NCBI GenBank assembly: GCA_023954475.1
Contig: JAMLHW010000006.1
Coordinates: forward strand, 1-64,000
Length of the DNA: 64,000 nucleotides
Source of the DNA: Anaerolineae bacterium
Lineage (GTDB): Bacteria; Chloroflexota; Anaerolineae; Promineifilales; Promineifilaceae
Direction: 5' to 3'
This document shows positions 27,939 through 37,165 of this stretch, piece after piece (within the stretch, counting starts at the first letter, position 1; each line of letters begins with the position of its first letter). The position numbers and the translations under genes were made by a program. The notes beneath the pieces were generated by a model. The model saw nothing but the letters and a program-made list of their open reading frames with translations. It was not told the origin of the DNA and made no database searches.

Positions 27939-29086
27939 TGCGTCGGCCCACACGTGACACCCTGGTTGCTGTCGTGCTGCTTTTTTTGTTGGTTGCTGTC
28001 GCCATCATTGCGGCAATCCAGCAAGCCGAACGACCACTTGCGCCGCCGTTGGCGAGCTTCTCATCCCAGCCTAACGGTGCCAAAGCGCTGCGCTTGTGGC
28101 TGGAAGACCTGGGGTTGGTGACATCGGACAAAGCGCTTGCGGCGTTTGAGCTTAACGACGCCATGCACCTGGTGTTACTATTGGAGCCGACGATGCCTAT
28201 TCTCGAAACGGAATGGGCAATCATCGATACGTGGGTTGAGGCAGGTGGCACCTTGCTGGTAGCCGGTGATTCATATGGCATGCGCGCGGTTATTGATCAT
28301 TACGATGTCGATATGTTTTTCGATACGCCTGAGACGTTGGCATTTGACGGCCAAACGCCCTTGTTGAGTGGATCGTTGTTGATGGATTCGGCCGAAATCG
28401 AGCCTCGCGCCTATTTCAGCACCGATCGTGACGATGTCATCGTTCACGTTGCCAACGGCGACCGACCGCTGACGCTATCGTTTGAAGACGGTGACGGGCG
28501 GGTTATCCTGAGCGCCACGCCATTTCCGTTCAGCAATCAGGGCTTGCAACAAGCCGGCAATGGTGCGTTTGTCCTCAATCTCATCGAAGCGGCCCGTGAA
28601 GACGGATTGATTTGGTTTGATGAATGGCATCACGGCGTGCGGGCGCGAACGGCGAGCAGCACCGGCGTCGACAATTGGTTGCGGCAAGTGCCGACAGGGC
28701 AGGCGTTCCTGCTGTTTGCCGCTATCATTTTTGTGGCATTGTTATTGGGTGGGCGTCGTTTCGGCCGAACCTGGACCCTGCAGACCGACCAAACACGCCG
28801 TACGCCGCTGGAATACATTACGGCTATCGCCAATCTCAACCGGCGTGCCGGAAATCGCGAGGCTGTTCTCGACAACTACCGTTACAGACTGAAGCGCGCA
28901 TTGGGCCGACGTTACCGACTCGATCCGAGCTTGCCGGACGGCGAATTTCTGGCACAGTTGCAGGCACACGATCCCGACAGCGACATCGACGCGATCCGCT
29001 CATTGCTGGATCGCCTTTATCGCAGCAATATGAGTGAATCAGAACTGGTCAAACTGGCAGGAGATATCACGCCCTACCTCGATTGA
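27938..29086 (+). CDS. DUF4350 domain protein
   Basis: 382 aa. N-terminal membrane helix (LVAVVLLFLLVAVAIIAAI, about 10-28), a DUF4350 region resembling a glutamine-amidotransferase-like fold without its catalytic Cys (NGAKALRLWLEDLGL ... WVEAGGTLLVAGDSYGM), FNQ-type motif SATPFPFSNQGLQQAGNGAFVLNL, then DEWHHG and a second membrane helix (FLLFAAIIFVALLLGG, about 250-266) with a cytoplasmic tail. The family occurs next to MoxR and DUF58 genes, as here. It is translationally coupled to the DUF4129 gene. Confidence 0.85.
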   Translation: MRRPTRDTLVAVVLLFLLVAVAIIAAIQQAERPLAPPLASFSSQPNGAKALRLWLEDLGLVTSDKALAAFELNDAMHLVLLLEPTMPILETEWAIIDTWVEAGGTLLVAGDSYGMRAVIDHYDVDMFFDTPETLAFDGQTPLLSGSLLMDSAEIEPRAYFSTDRDDVIVHVANGDRPLTLSFEDGDGRVILSATPFPFSNQGLQQAGNGAFVLNLIEAAREDGLIWFDEWHHGVRARTASSTGVDNWLRQVPTGQAFLLFAAIIFVALLLGGRRFGRTWTLQTDQTRRTPLEYITAIANLNRRAGNREAVLDNYRYRLKRALGRRYRLDPSLPDGEFLAQLQAHDPDSDIDAIRSLLDRLYRSNMSESELVKLAGDITPYLD

Positions 29087-29154
29087 TCGGGTAAATAGAG
29101 CAGAACCAATCGACAATTCGCTATCCATGCCCAACAACGAACCGGAGCAACCTT

Positions 29155-30102
29155 TTGGACTTACAACAACTTTATCTCGATTTGCGCACTGAAGCAGAAA
29201 AAGTACTCGTCGGCCTGGACGAACCGTTTGAACAACTCATCATTGCCCTTTTCACCGGTGGCCACGTCTTGCTCGAAGGTGTACCAGGTACAGCGAAAAC
29301 GTTGATGGCGAAGACATTGGCGCATCTGATTCGCGCCGATTTCAAACGCATTCAGTTTACACCGGACATGATGCCGTCTGACATTCTGGGCACAAGCGTT
29401 TTTGACATTACGACAGGCAAGTTCAACCTGAAAAAGGGGCCGATTTTCACCCAGATTTTGCTCGCTGACGAGATCAATCGCGCGCCGGCCAAGACGCAGG
29501 CAGCGCTGCTTGAGGCGATGGAAGAGAAGCAGATCAATCTGGAAGGTACGCGCTACGTGCTGACACGCCCTTTTATGGTCACAGCGACGCAGAATCCGCT
29601 GGAATATGAGGGCACGTATCCGCTACCGGAAGCGCAACTGGATCGTTTTCTGTTCAAGGTGTTGGTTCCCTATGCCACGCCGGAGACAGAAAGAGAGGTG
29701 TTGCGGCGCTACCATGCCGGATTTGACGCGCATGACCTGGTGGCGTCGGGACTGGAAGCGGTGATCTCGGCCGAAACCGTCATCGCAGCCCGCGAACATA
29801 TCAATTCCATTACGGTGGAAGAAGGCATCATCGAATACATTGTGGCTATAGTCACCGCCAGTCGTCATTCGGCCGATGTCATTCTCGGTGCCAGTACACG
29901 CGCTGCTACCCACGTATTGCTGGCAGCCAAGACGGCGGCAGCCCTGAACGGGCGCGATTTTGTTACACCGGACGATGTCAAAGGCATTGTGCCGCCCGTT
30001 TTTCGTCACCGACTGCTGCTCAAGCCGGAAGCCGAAATCGAAGGACTCGATGCCGATACCGTGATTCAACGCATTTTGGGTCGCGTCGATGTACCGCGCT
30101 GA
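29155..30102 (+). CDS. MoxR family AAA+ ATPase
   Basis: 315 aa from TTG 29155 (CCGGAG 7 bases upstream); the upstream ATG at 29127 is out of frame. Walker A is GVPGTAKT (42-49), Walker B is [10 protein letters not shown], the sensor-1 region is [24 protein letters not shown], and the C-terminal lid ends [16 protein letters not shown]. MoxR ATPases act as chaperones that insert cofactors or assemble complexes together with vWA-domain partners; the DUF58 protein encoded 15 bases downstream is the likely partner. Confidence 0.95.
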   Translation: MDLQQLYLDLRTEAEKVLVGLDEPFEQLIIALFTGGHVLLEGVPGTAKTLMAKTLAHLIRADFKRIQFTPDMMPSDILGTSVFDITTGKFNLKKGPIFTQILLADEINRAPAKTQAALLEAMEEKQINLEGTRYVLTRPFMVTATQNPLEYEGTYPLPEAQLDRFLFKVLVPYATPETEREVLRRYHAGFDAHDLVASGLEAVISAETVIAAREHINSITVEEGIIEYIVAIVTASRHSADVILGASTRAATHVLLAAKTAAALNGRDFVTPDDVKGIVPPVFRHRLLLKPEAEIEGLDADTVIQRILGRVDVPR

Positions 30103-30117
30103 CGCGGTCCTTGCACG

Positions 30118-31425
30118 ATGATCACATTGCGAGCCACTTTGCTACTGCTTGTCGCTGCGCCGTTGTGGGCAGTCAGTGAATGGGTTGTTGCCTTTCGCTG
30201 GATTGCCCTGGCTTACGGCGTAACAGTGTTGGCTGTATTGCTGGTGGATCGTCGCGCTGCCGGAAAAGCTGATCAATTTGTGGTACAGCGGCACCATGAC
30301 AACAAGCTCAGTCTGGGAGCCGATAATCAGGTTCAGGTAACACTGCGCAGTCGTCAAAATCGGCCGATTGTGTTTTGGCTGCGTGATGAGCCGCCCGATA
30401 CCTGGGTCGACGCGCCGATTGTCCTGCGTGGTGCCGTCGCCGCACGTGAGACGTGGGCGGGGCGCTATACGGTTCATCCGTTGCGGCGTGGTGATTACGA
30501 ATTTGGCGACCACACCGTGCGCTGGTTGGGGCCGCTGCGACTGACTGTGCGTCAGAGTCACATTGCAGCGACTGCGCCTGTCAAGGTATATCCGAACTTG
30601 CTCAATGTACGCCGCTACGATTTGCTGCTGCGGCGCAATCGCCTACAGGAATTAGGGCTGCGCAATACGCGCATGTTTGGTCAAGGTACTGAGTTTGAGC
30701 GGCTGCGCGATTATGTTGCCGATGACGATTTCCGTCGTATTGACTGGAAAGCGACAGCACGCCGCCATCGGCCGGTGACGCGACAATACCAGACTGAGCG
30801 CAGTCAGATGATCATGGTGGTGATCGATATCGGCCGAATGATGCAAAGCCCCGTTGAAAACATGGCAAAACTCGACTACGTCATCAACTCCGCGCTGTTT
30901 CTCAGCTACGTCGCGACCGGAATGGGCGACAAGGTTGGTTTGATGACATTTGCCGACGAAGTGGGTCAATTCCTCAGCCCCAGGCAGGGACGCACCCAGT
31001 TTTATCGTATTTTGGAACAACTGTATGCCGTGGCAGCCCAGCCGGTCGAACCGGACTATCGACGCGCATTGGCTTATCTCGGGGCCAAACAGCGTCGCCG
31101 GGCGCTCACTGTCATTTTTACTGATTTAAGCGGCGGAATCACAATGCAGGATTTGGCAACCGGTGTCACTCAGTTGGCGCGACGCAGTTTGCCGCTCGTT
31201 GTGACAATTAGCGATCCCGATGTCGTCGCCGCTTCCCGGCAGCAACCCGTCGATTCGGTAGGCGTCTACAGACAGTCGGCGGCTGTCCAGTTGCTCGATG
31301 AGCGTCGTCTCATGCTTGATCGTTTGCAGCGCAGCGGTGTGCAAACGCTGGATGTACCGGCAAATCAACTGTCACCGGCGGTCATCAATCGCTATTTGCA
31401 ACTCAAGGGTAAAACGCTATTATGA
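30118..31425 (+). CDS. DUF58 domain protein (vWA-like MoxR partner)
   Basis: 435 aa. Two N-terminal membrane segments (about 5-48) are followed by a beta-rich region and the DUF58 signature (EFERLRDYVADDDFRRIDWKATARRHRP). The vWA-like C-terminal part opens with MIMVVIDIGRMM where a classical MIDAS has DxSxS; here the serines are replaced, so metal binding may be weak. This is the usual companion of MoxR ATPases, acting at the inner face of the membrane. No ribosome site is clear at ATG 30118; close spacing suggests coupling with the MoxR gene. Confidence 0.9.
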   Translation: MITLRATLLLLVAAPLWAVSEWVVAFRWIALAYGVTVLAVLLVDRRAAGKADQFVVQRHHDNKLSLGADNQVQVTLRSRQNRPIVFWLRDEPPDTWVDAPIVLRGAVAARETWAGRYTVHPLRRGDYEFGDHTVRWLGPLRLTVRQSHIAATAPVKVYPNLLNVRRYDLLLRRNRLQELGLRNTRMFGQGTEFERLRDYVADDDFRRIDWKATARRHRPVTRQYQTERSQMIMVVIDIGRMMQSPVENMAKLDYVINSALFLSYVATGMGDKVGLMTFADEVGQFLSPRQGRTQFYRILEQLYAVAAQPVEPDYRRALAYLGAKQRRRALTVIFTDLSGGITMQDLATGVTQLARRSLPLVVTISDPDVVAASRQQPVDSVGVYRQSAAVQLLDERRLMLDRLQRSGVQTLDVPANQLSPAVINRYLQLKGKTLL

Positions 31426-31477
31426 TGCCGCAATAGCATCTGTCGTGTTTTTGCGAACAATCCGGATTTATTGATCG

Positions 31478-32029
31478 ATGCAAGCTATGCCAAGACAATT
31501 CCGCTCACGTTACTCCTGGTACCTTTTGATCATGTTGCTAATAGGCACAGCATTGGCGTGCAATCTGTCGCCGGCTCCTGACAGGGTGCTGCCCTCGCCG
31601 CCAACGCCGGGCGGCACGATCGCTGCGCCGACGGAACCTGGTGCGTCAGGGTCAGATGCACCAACTGCAACATCCACTTCGATTCTGGCTGCTACGGCGA
31701 CGCCGCGCATCGGCACGCCCGCACCGACGGCGACGTTGCGCGGGACACCGACAACGGCGAGTGGTGGTTTATTGACGTTTGACTATGCTATTGATTGGCG
31801 TGTCGATCCCAATAATGAGGCAGTTGCCATCGCCCGCGTCACGATAACCGCGTCCGGCGGCAATGGGGAGTATATTTACTTTCACGATGATCTGCCGGTG
31901 GATGGGCCGCAATTCGAATATCGTTGGGCGACGTGTCGCGATAATCCGGGGAGTTTGCGCGTCAATTCGGCCGATGGGCAGACAGTGCGCACCAATTATT
32001 TTGAAACACCGCCTTGTCCTGATCCGTAG
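31478..32029 (+). CDS. Lipoprotein with Thr/Pro-rich linker, end of the MoxR operon
   Basis: 183 aa from ATG 31478 (ATG 31487 also possible). Lipoprotein signal with lipobox ALAC (Cys near 28), then a low-complexity linker to about 98 rich in T, P and A (TATPRIGTPAPTATLRGTP), and a small beta domain (FDYAIDWRVDPNNEAVAIARVTI ... FEYRWATCRDNPGSLRV) with two Cys that could form a disulphide. I do not recognise the C-terminal domain. It is 52 bases after the DUF58 gene on the same strand. Confidence 0.75.
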   Translation: MQAMPRQFRSRYSWYLLIMLLIGTALACNLSPAPDRVLPSPPTPGGTIAAPTEPGASGSDAPTATSTSILAATATPRIGTPAPTATLRGTPTTASGGLLTFDYAIDWRVDPNNEAVAIARVTITASGGNGEYIYFHDDLPVDGPQFEYRWATCRDNPGSLRVNSADGQTVRTNYFETPPCPDP

Positions 32030-32062
32030 TCAATAAACCGGATTTTCGGCCGATTCGGGCCG

Positions 32063-32659
32063 TCAATTTGCTGCCGCAATGCGAATGAGCCACGGTTGCG
32101 TCGGCGCCGCAGTGCTCCAGCCGTTGACAATCGCAAAGCCGTGGCCGGTCAGCAGCGCATCCAACTGTTTCGGCTGCCAGTAGGTGAAGAAGCGTGGTTC
32201 GTCGTAGCCGTAGGAGGTTGACGACCAGTTTTCGCCGTTGCCCTGCTTGACAGCGAGGCCCAGCACCCCGCCGGTACGCAACACGCGATGAAAACCGGTG
32301 ATGACGTTTGGTGCAGCGGATCGTGGGATGTGCAGCAGCGATGCATTGGCCAGAATGCCGTCGAATATTCGGCCGAATGGCAAGTAGTCCATATCCGCCA
32401 ATACAAACGCTCCACCGACTGACTTTCGGCCGATGGTCAACATGGCTGGCGACAGGTCGATACCGATAGTGTCGTAGCCACGATTACGCAGTTGTTCCGT
32501 GTCAAAACCAGGGCCGCAACCGATGTCGACGACGCGCTGACCCGGCGACAATACGGCAGTAAAAGCATTGATAAACGGTGCTACGAGAGACCGATCCTGG
32601 TTGGCGGATGCGTAAGTGTTCGCGATGCGATTGTAGGTCGCAATCGTGCGGTTGCTCAT
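32063..32659 (-). CDS. Class I SAM-dependent methyltransferase (Methyltransf_11 type)
   Basis: 198 aa from ATG 32659, which overlaps the stop of the upstream nuclease gene (ATGA). SAM-binding motif I is VVDIGCGPGFDTEQL, the acidic loop DTIGIDLSPAML binds the ribose, and FDGILANASLLHIPR is motif II. The C-terminal half (GFHRVLRTGGVLGLAVKQG) is typical of small-molecule methyltransferases; there is no NPPY or target-recognition domain of a DNA methylase. The substrate is unknown. Confidence 0.88.
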   Translation of the reverse strand: MSNRTIATYNRIANTYASANQDRSLVAPFINAFTAVLSPGQRVVDIGCGPGFDTEQLRNRGYDTIGIDLSPAMLTIGRKSVGGAFVLADMDYLPFGRIFDGILANASLLHIPRSAAPNVITGFHRVLRTGGVLGLAVKQGNGENWSSTSYGYDEPRFFTYWQPKQLDALLTGHGFAIVNGWSTAAPTQPWLIRIAAAN

Positions 32660-33339
32660 GAACCGTTTTTGCGAGCGAGATCGGATGTAATGGCAATCAA
32701 TGTCGCGCCGTCGATCAATGTCAGCGGTTTGTTGCGTGCCCAGTCGTGGGCGGAAGGAGAAATTTCGGCCGAAGTAACCAGAAAAGCGTGGGCAGCGCGT
32801 TCGTGAAGCAATGTGCCGTACAACTCGCGCACGATCTCCGGCCCCACACGCGAGCGATACCGTTTGCACTGGACGATGGCACGTTTTCCCGGTGATGCGG
32901 TCACTTCCAGATCGACGCCCAGATCACCGGCACGCCCGCGCACCGTCACCTTATACCCTCTGGCACGGAACACATCGGCAACGTAATGTTCAAACTGCCG
33001 TGGCGACAAGGCATATAGGCCGTCTACGCTCATGATAGGTGCCGCATTGGGGGCAAAACGCATGCGTTGTTGCCAAATCAACACACTCCATAAGCCAATC
33101 AACGTCAAGGCAGCAGCCAGTTCCCCAACGTAAAACATGTCCAGCAGCGACTTAGGCAGCGTTGACAGCCAGACAGGTTGTGACAGATAGTGCAGAACAA
33201 TCCAAGCAAAGAATACCACTGAAAATAACAGTGTAATAGCGGCAAGCGAACGCCGTTTGCGTGGCTGTGTGCGAGTGATCAAGCGGGTGCCATCTTGTAA
33301 CTCTTGCGAAAAATAGGCGCGTGCAATCATAATGAGCAT
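32656..33339 (-). CDS. Membrane-anchored Mrr-like restriction endonuclease-fold protein
   Basis: 227 aa from ATG 33339; an in-frame TTG at 33390 would add 17 residues but those are encoded by an inverted repeat. Two membrane helices (SLAAITLLFSVVFFAWIVLHYL and LAAALTLIGLWSVLIWQQ) precede a soluble domain with the Mrr_cat pattern SPRQFEHYVADVFRARGYKVTV, then GDLGVDLEV and QCKRY, the D-(D/E)xK-type nuclease motif with Q in the usual place for Mrr. Membrane-anchored Mrr-like proteins are thought to cut foreign or modified DNA. It overlaps the methyltransferase start. Confidence 0.82.
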   Translation of the reverse strand: MLIMIARAYFSQELQDGTRLITRTQPRKRRSLAAITLLFSVVFFAWIVLHYLSQPVWLSTLPKSLLDMFYVGELAAALTLIGLWSVLIWQQRMRFAPNAAPIMSVDGLYALSPRQFEHYVADVFRARGYKVTVRGRAGDLGVDLEVTASPGKRAIVQCKRYRSRVGPEIVRELYGTLLHERAAHAFLVTSAEISPSAHDWARNKPLTLIDGATLIAITSDLARKNGS

Positions 33340-33340
33340 G

Positions 33341-33373
33341 AGAAGCCGAGTTTCTCGAAGAAGCTCGGTTTCT
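33341..33373. repeat. Imperfect inverted repeat with GAAACTCGGCTTCT-type arms
   Basis: Arms of 15 bases (33341-33355 and 33359-33373) with two mismatches around CGA. It sits between the UMF1 transporter and the nuclease gene. It resembles interspersed repeats of the form GAAACCGAG...CTCGGTTTC found in many large bacterial genomes. Confidence 0.5.
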
Positions 33374-33386
33374 ATATATTGAGTTG

Positions 33387-35429
33387 TCAATCAGTTATGT
33401 CGATCAGCAATTCGGTATCTTTCTCGCGAGCGATGCGTCGGCCCTCTTCGACGTTGACACGGGTGAGTAAAAACATACCGATGCCAAAAAACGCAACCAG
33501 CGCCAACACGCCGGGTCGGCTGCTATCCCAAATTGCCACCGATGCGACGAAGACCAATGGGCTGAGAAACGATGCGAATTTCGACATAATGCTGAAGAAA
33601 CCGAAAAATTCACCACTGAGCGCGGTGGGCGACATCGAAGCGTAGAGACTGCGGCTGAGAGCCTGGCTACCACCCTGGACAACGGCGACCATCCAGGCGA
33701 GGAACCAGAATTCGATAACGGAATTGAGGAAGAAGCCCCACACGGCGATAATGAAGTAAGCGCTTAGCGCGAGCATGATCGCGCGTTTTGTATCCATGCG
33801 TGCAGCAACACCCTTGAACAAAACCGGGCCCAGCAGGAAGGCAAACAGCAGGCCGATGAGTTGGGTTCCTATCAGAATGCCGAGGATGGCGCCGAGATTG
33901 CTGGTGCGCAATGGGGGTTGAACTTCGATCTGTGATATGGCTAAAGCATTGCCGGCACTGTCAGTGTTTGACTGGCCCGTGTTGATGAGGCTGAGTACGT
34001 GTTCGCCTTCTGTTTCGGCTTGAAAGGCTGACTTGACGCCGTAGCGTGTCGTGGCGTTGTAGGCATCAATTGTGACCGGTTCTTCGTCTTCAAGCAAGGG
34101 AACGCCATCGATCGCCACCGCCCAGATGCCTGACTCAGGCCCGGTTGCGTAGACGATTTCAACGGGTTGCCCATTGAAGGCAATATTCAGACGGGCTTCG
34201 GCATCATCGCTAAAGGCGTAATCGATGTTGCGTTCGCTGTCATTGCACCAGAAGGCATACCAGGCACACGCTTCGCCCAGCAATTCGGCCGAAACCGTCT
34301 CCACCCGCCAATCTCCATCCAACTCAACAGCCGGATCAATGACCGTGTATTTGCCTTGACCGACAGCCGTGTCCGTACTCACGAAGTTCGGCGACGGCGT
34401 GCCGGTCAACCCTTGGGGCAGGAAGCGGGAACTGGCAATGCCCACCAGCGGCAACATGATGATGTTGAAAATGACAAAAGCCGTGAACATCGTCTGGCGC
34501 TTGTCCGCTTTGGATGGCAGGTTGCCAAAGATGAGACTGTAAGGAATGCCGACAAACTGTACGAGTAAAATTGCCAGCGTCAATTCAATTGTGCCAAAAC
34601 CCAACTCCGTCCCGTAAATGACAGCTACGGTGATGATCACGCCGATACCGTCGTTGTAGATCAGAAACGCGATGAGAAACTTGAACAGTTCACGGTATTC
34701 GCGGATGCTTCCGAGGGTGTCGGCAATGCGCCGAAAACTGACACGCATCAAACTTTCGCCCGGTTCGAGTCGTTTTGTTGCAGACCGTGGTTCGGGTACG
34801 TTGCGGAAGATGGGTACAGAGAAGACTAGCCACCAGATAGCGACACTGAATAGCGAGAGGCGAATGCCCAGATTGTTGTCAGGCAGGGCGAAAATCATGG
34901 CAACGTTGATGGCCAGCAACAGACCGCCACCTAAATAGCCAACAGCGTAGCCGGTTGTCGATACGCGATCCTGATCTTCTTCCTTGGCGACATGGGGCAA
35001 GAGGGCGTCGTAGAAAATATTCGCGCCACCGAACCCAATTCGGCCGAGTACGAAAAACAGCGACGCCATAAACCAGTCACCCGTGTTGATCAAGATCATC
35101 AGGCCCGTGCCGATGACGCCGACCATGACAAAGAAAGTCAGGAATTTCTTTTTGCCACGCTTGATGTCGGAGATCGTTCCGAGAACAGGTGACAGAATCG
35201 CGACGATCAACACGGCTACGCTGTTTGTGGCGCTCCAGTATTGTGTTGCGGTCGCTGCACTGGAAAGATTGGCTCCGGCCACGGCGCTGTAATAGGCCGG
35301 CAAGACGGCGGCCATTATCGTCGTGGCAAATGCCGAGTTAGCCCAGTCGTACATGACCCATGAGCGTATGCGCTTTTTGTACTCTGCTGAGCTAATGCGG
35401 TTGAGATCGGTCGTTTCGACTGCCGCCAT
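33387..35429 (-). CDS. UMF1-type MFS transporter with a large inserted extracytoplasmic domain
   Basis: 680 aa; UMF1/Atg22-like MFS proteins are usually 420-480. Family signature at the N-terminus: RSWVMYDWANSAFATTIMAAVLPAYYS. About eleven to twelve membrane helices are visible, but between about residues 332 and 505 there is a non-membrane insert rich in beta-like sequence (DGDWRVETVSAELLGEACAW, VYATGPESGIWAVAIDGVPL, AETEGEHVLSLINTGQS) that resembles a beta-sandwich carbohydrate-binding module. The helices resume at LGAILGILIGTQLIGLL. The transported compound is unknown. GAGGGA precedes ATG 35429; a good promoter lies at 35509. Confidence 0.88.
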   Translation of the reverse strand: MAAVETTDLNRISSAEYKKRIRSWVMYDWANSAFATTIMAAVLPAYYSAVAGANLSSAATATQYWSATNSVAVLIVAILSPVLGTISDIKRGKKKFLTFFVMVGVIGTGLMILINTGDWFMASLFFVLGRIGFGGANIFYDALLPHVAKEEDQDRVSTTGYAVGYLGGGLLLAINVAMIFALPDNNLGIRLSLFSVAIWWLVFSVPIFRNVPEPRSATKRLEPGESLMRVSFRRIADTLGSIREYRELFKFLIAFLIYNDGIGVIITVAVIYGTELGFGTIELTLAILLVQFVGIPYSLIFGNLPSKADKRQTMFTAFVIFNIIMLPLVGIASSRFLPQGLTGTPSPNFVSTDTAVGQGKYTVIDPAVELDGDWRVETVSAELLGEACAWYAFWCNDSERNIDYAFSDDAEARLNIAFNGQPVEIVYATGPESGIWAVAIDGVPLLEDEEPVTIDAYNATTRYGVKSAFQAETEGEHVLSLINTGQSNTDSAGNALAISQIEVQPPLRTSNLGAILGILIGTQLIGLLFAFLLGPVLFKGVAARMDTKRAIMLALSAYFIIAVWGFFLNSVIEFWFLAWMVAVVQGGSQALSRSLYASMSPTALSGEFFGFFSIMSKFASFLSPLVFVASVAIWDSSRPGVLALVAFFGIGMFLLTRVNVEEGRRIAREKDTELLIDITD

Positions 35430-35508
35430 GTGAATCCCTCACTTGTGTGTCGTTGCAGAAAGCCGCAGATCGTCGCCAATCGATCTACTGCTAGTGGAAA
35501 CAGTGCTA

Positions 35509-35537
35509 ATGATAATCAGTTGTGGGGAAAATCTCAA
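35509..35537 (-). promoter_or_regulatory. Promoter of the UMF1 transporter gene
   Basis: Minus strand TTGAGA (35532-35537), 17-base spacer, TATCAT (35509-35514). A TTCGGCCGAA copy (near 35548) lies just upstream of the -35 box. Confidence 0.6.
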
Positions 35538-35587
35538 CCGATTGGTTTCGGCCGAAGTTGGCAGGGATTCTGAATGGTTTAGATCGG

Positions 35588-37165
35588 CTATTCGTTGGCG
35601 GTTATGTACGGTTGCGGCGCAAAAATCTCCGGCCGGCACGGATCGTAATCTGTGCCCAGGATGATGCGGTAATTGGTTTCGCCAATCGTCTCCGGATCGA
35701 GTCCGATTTCGGATTCGTGCATATCCATAATCCACGAGATTAGCCAATCGTACGAGCCTTTCAGATTTGGCGCGAAGTAAACCATGCGCGTTTCAGTTAC
35801 CGGTGAGAGTTCCACCGGACTGATAATGGGCGTAAAGCCGTGCCAGCGCAAATTTTCGGCCGTCAGGATGGGCAGCACCGGATCGCCGCTGGCATTGATG
35901 ATTTCTACTGTGATGGGCACGCGGTTGACGCGGCTGAGGGCGGGTGGCAGGTAAAGGCGCTGCAATGTGTTTTGCATCACGTCCCAGTTGACGAGCTGAA
36001 CGGCATACCCTTCTTCTGTGCGGAAGGGAATGACGTTGTCGCCGGCGAGATAGATGCTCTGGATGCCGTTTTCACGGATGCCGGGTGCCATGGTTGCAAG
36101 CTGCAGAATTCGGCCGATATCGAGGTCAGTCTCAACTGTTTCGCGGTAAATGCCGTACAGTTTCGGCACTTCCCGGATCAACCCGGCGTCGATGCCCTGG
36201 TCGAGGATGGCGCGCAAAATTTGTTGTTGTCTGCGCCCCCGATCAAAATCGCTTGTCGATTTGCGCGAACGGGCATACCAGAGCGCCAGATCGCCATCCA
36301 TGACGTTGACACCGGCATCCAGCGTGAATTGCTCCCAGTTATCTTCATCCTCGATATCCAGTTCCGGTGATTTGATGCGCCAATCGGTCAATGGGCAGCT
36401 ATTGATGACGGTGATGCCACCCAGCGTGTCGATAATGTCTTGAAATCCGTAGAAGTCGATCAACGCGTAGTAGTGAATCTCAATGCCGAGATTGTAGAGA
36501 ATAGTGTCCTTCAATCGGCCGATACTGGAATAGGCGGCTGTGTTGATGCGCTGCATTTTGCCGCCGGGAATCTGCACGTAGAGGTCACGCGGTATCGACA
36601 TCATCGATGCCGTTTTGCTCTCGTTGTTGACCGACACAATGATCAACGTATCGGTATTGCCACCACCATCGCCGTAATCGGCACTATCCTTCCCGATCAG
36701 CAGGATATTGGTCGTGTTTGCCGGCACTTGAAACGGTGGTACCGGCGTCAGCGCCGTTTCACTTTCGACAAATTCCGGCAAGATGTGGCGCTCTTGCGGC
36801 ACGCTTGTCGGAGTAGGCGATGGAATTGGCGTCACGGTTGGTGTGGTATCAGGCTCTACAGGTTGCGTGGCAGTCGGTGAGGCGCTAGATGTCTCGCTGT
36901 CCACCGTTGGTAGTGAAACAGGTGTTGGTGTAGGTGCTGCGATTGTGTCAGCAACTGTCGGGACTGCGGTCGCGGGCAATTCGGTTGGTGTTGCAGTCGG
37001 ATCGTCAGTGACGCCGCTGCGTGCAATGGAACGCGGTGTTGCAGCAGAATCGGCCGATGCATCGGTACATGCCGTGATCAACACGAGCGCAACGCTCAGC
37101 ATCAGAAGCAGCACAATCGCTCTTGCGCTGCCGAAAGGAGAAATCAGGCGCTTACAGTTTTTCAC
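35588..37165 (-). CDS. LytR-CpsA-Psr (LCP) family protein, predicted lipoprotein
   Basis: 525 aa from GTG 37165, overlapping the end of the permease gene by 14 bases. N-terminal signal with basic KNCKR, hydrophobic stretch and lipobox ITAC; then a Thr/Pro-rich linker of about 100 residues. The LCP domain follows: ILLIGKDSADYGDGGGNTDTLIIVSVN, MMSIPRDLYVQIPGGKMQRINTAAY, and WYARSRKSTSDFDRGRRQQQILRAI. The conserved Arg and Asp residues for pyrophosphate-lipid binding are present. LCP enzymes transfer polymers from undecaprenyl carriers to the cell surface. A C-terminal LytR_C-like part is seen (VTVEIINASGDPVLPILTAENLRWHGF). The setting beside a polysaccharide exporter permease fits. Confidence 0.92.
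   Translation of the reverse strand: MKNCKRLISPFGSARAIVLLLMLSVALVLITACTDASADSAATPRSIARSGVTDDPTATPTELPATAVPTVADTIAAPTPTPVSLPTVDSETSSASPTATQPVEPDTTPTVTPIPSPTPTSVPQERHILPEFVESETALTPVPPFQVPANTTNILLIGKDSADYGDGGGNTDTLIIVSVNNESKTASMMSIPRDLYVQIPGGKMQRINTAAYSSIGRLKDTILYNLGIEIHYYALIDFYGFQDIIDTLGGITVINSCPLTDWRIKSPELDIEDEDNWEQFTLDAGVNVMDGDLALWYARSRKSTSDFDRGRRQQQILRAILDQGIDAGLIREVPKLYGIYRETVETDLDIGRILQLATMAPGIRENGIQSIYLAGDNVIPFRTEEGYAVQLVNWDVMQNTLQRLYLPPALSRVNRVPITVEIINASGDPVLPILTAENLRWHGFTPIISPVELSPVTETRMVYFAPNLKGSYDWLISWIMDMHESEIGLDPETIGETNYRIILGTDYDPCRPEIFAPQPYITANE

Noticed and set aside
32063-33339. Interpretation of the nuclease plus methyltransferase as a restriction-modification pair acting on TCGGCCGA
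   Set aside because: The methyltransferase has the small-molecule type core and no NPPY-like or target-recognition region, so a link with the iterated palindrome has no sequence support.
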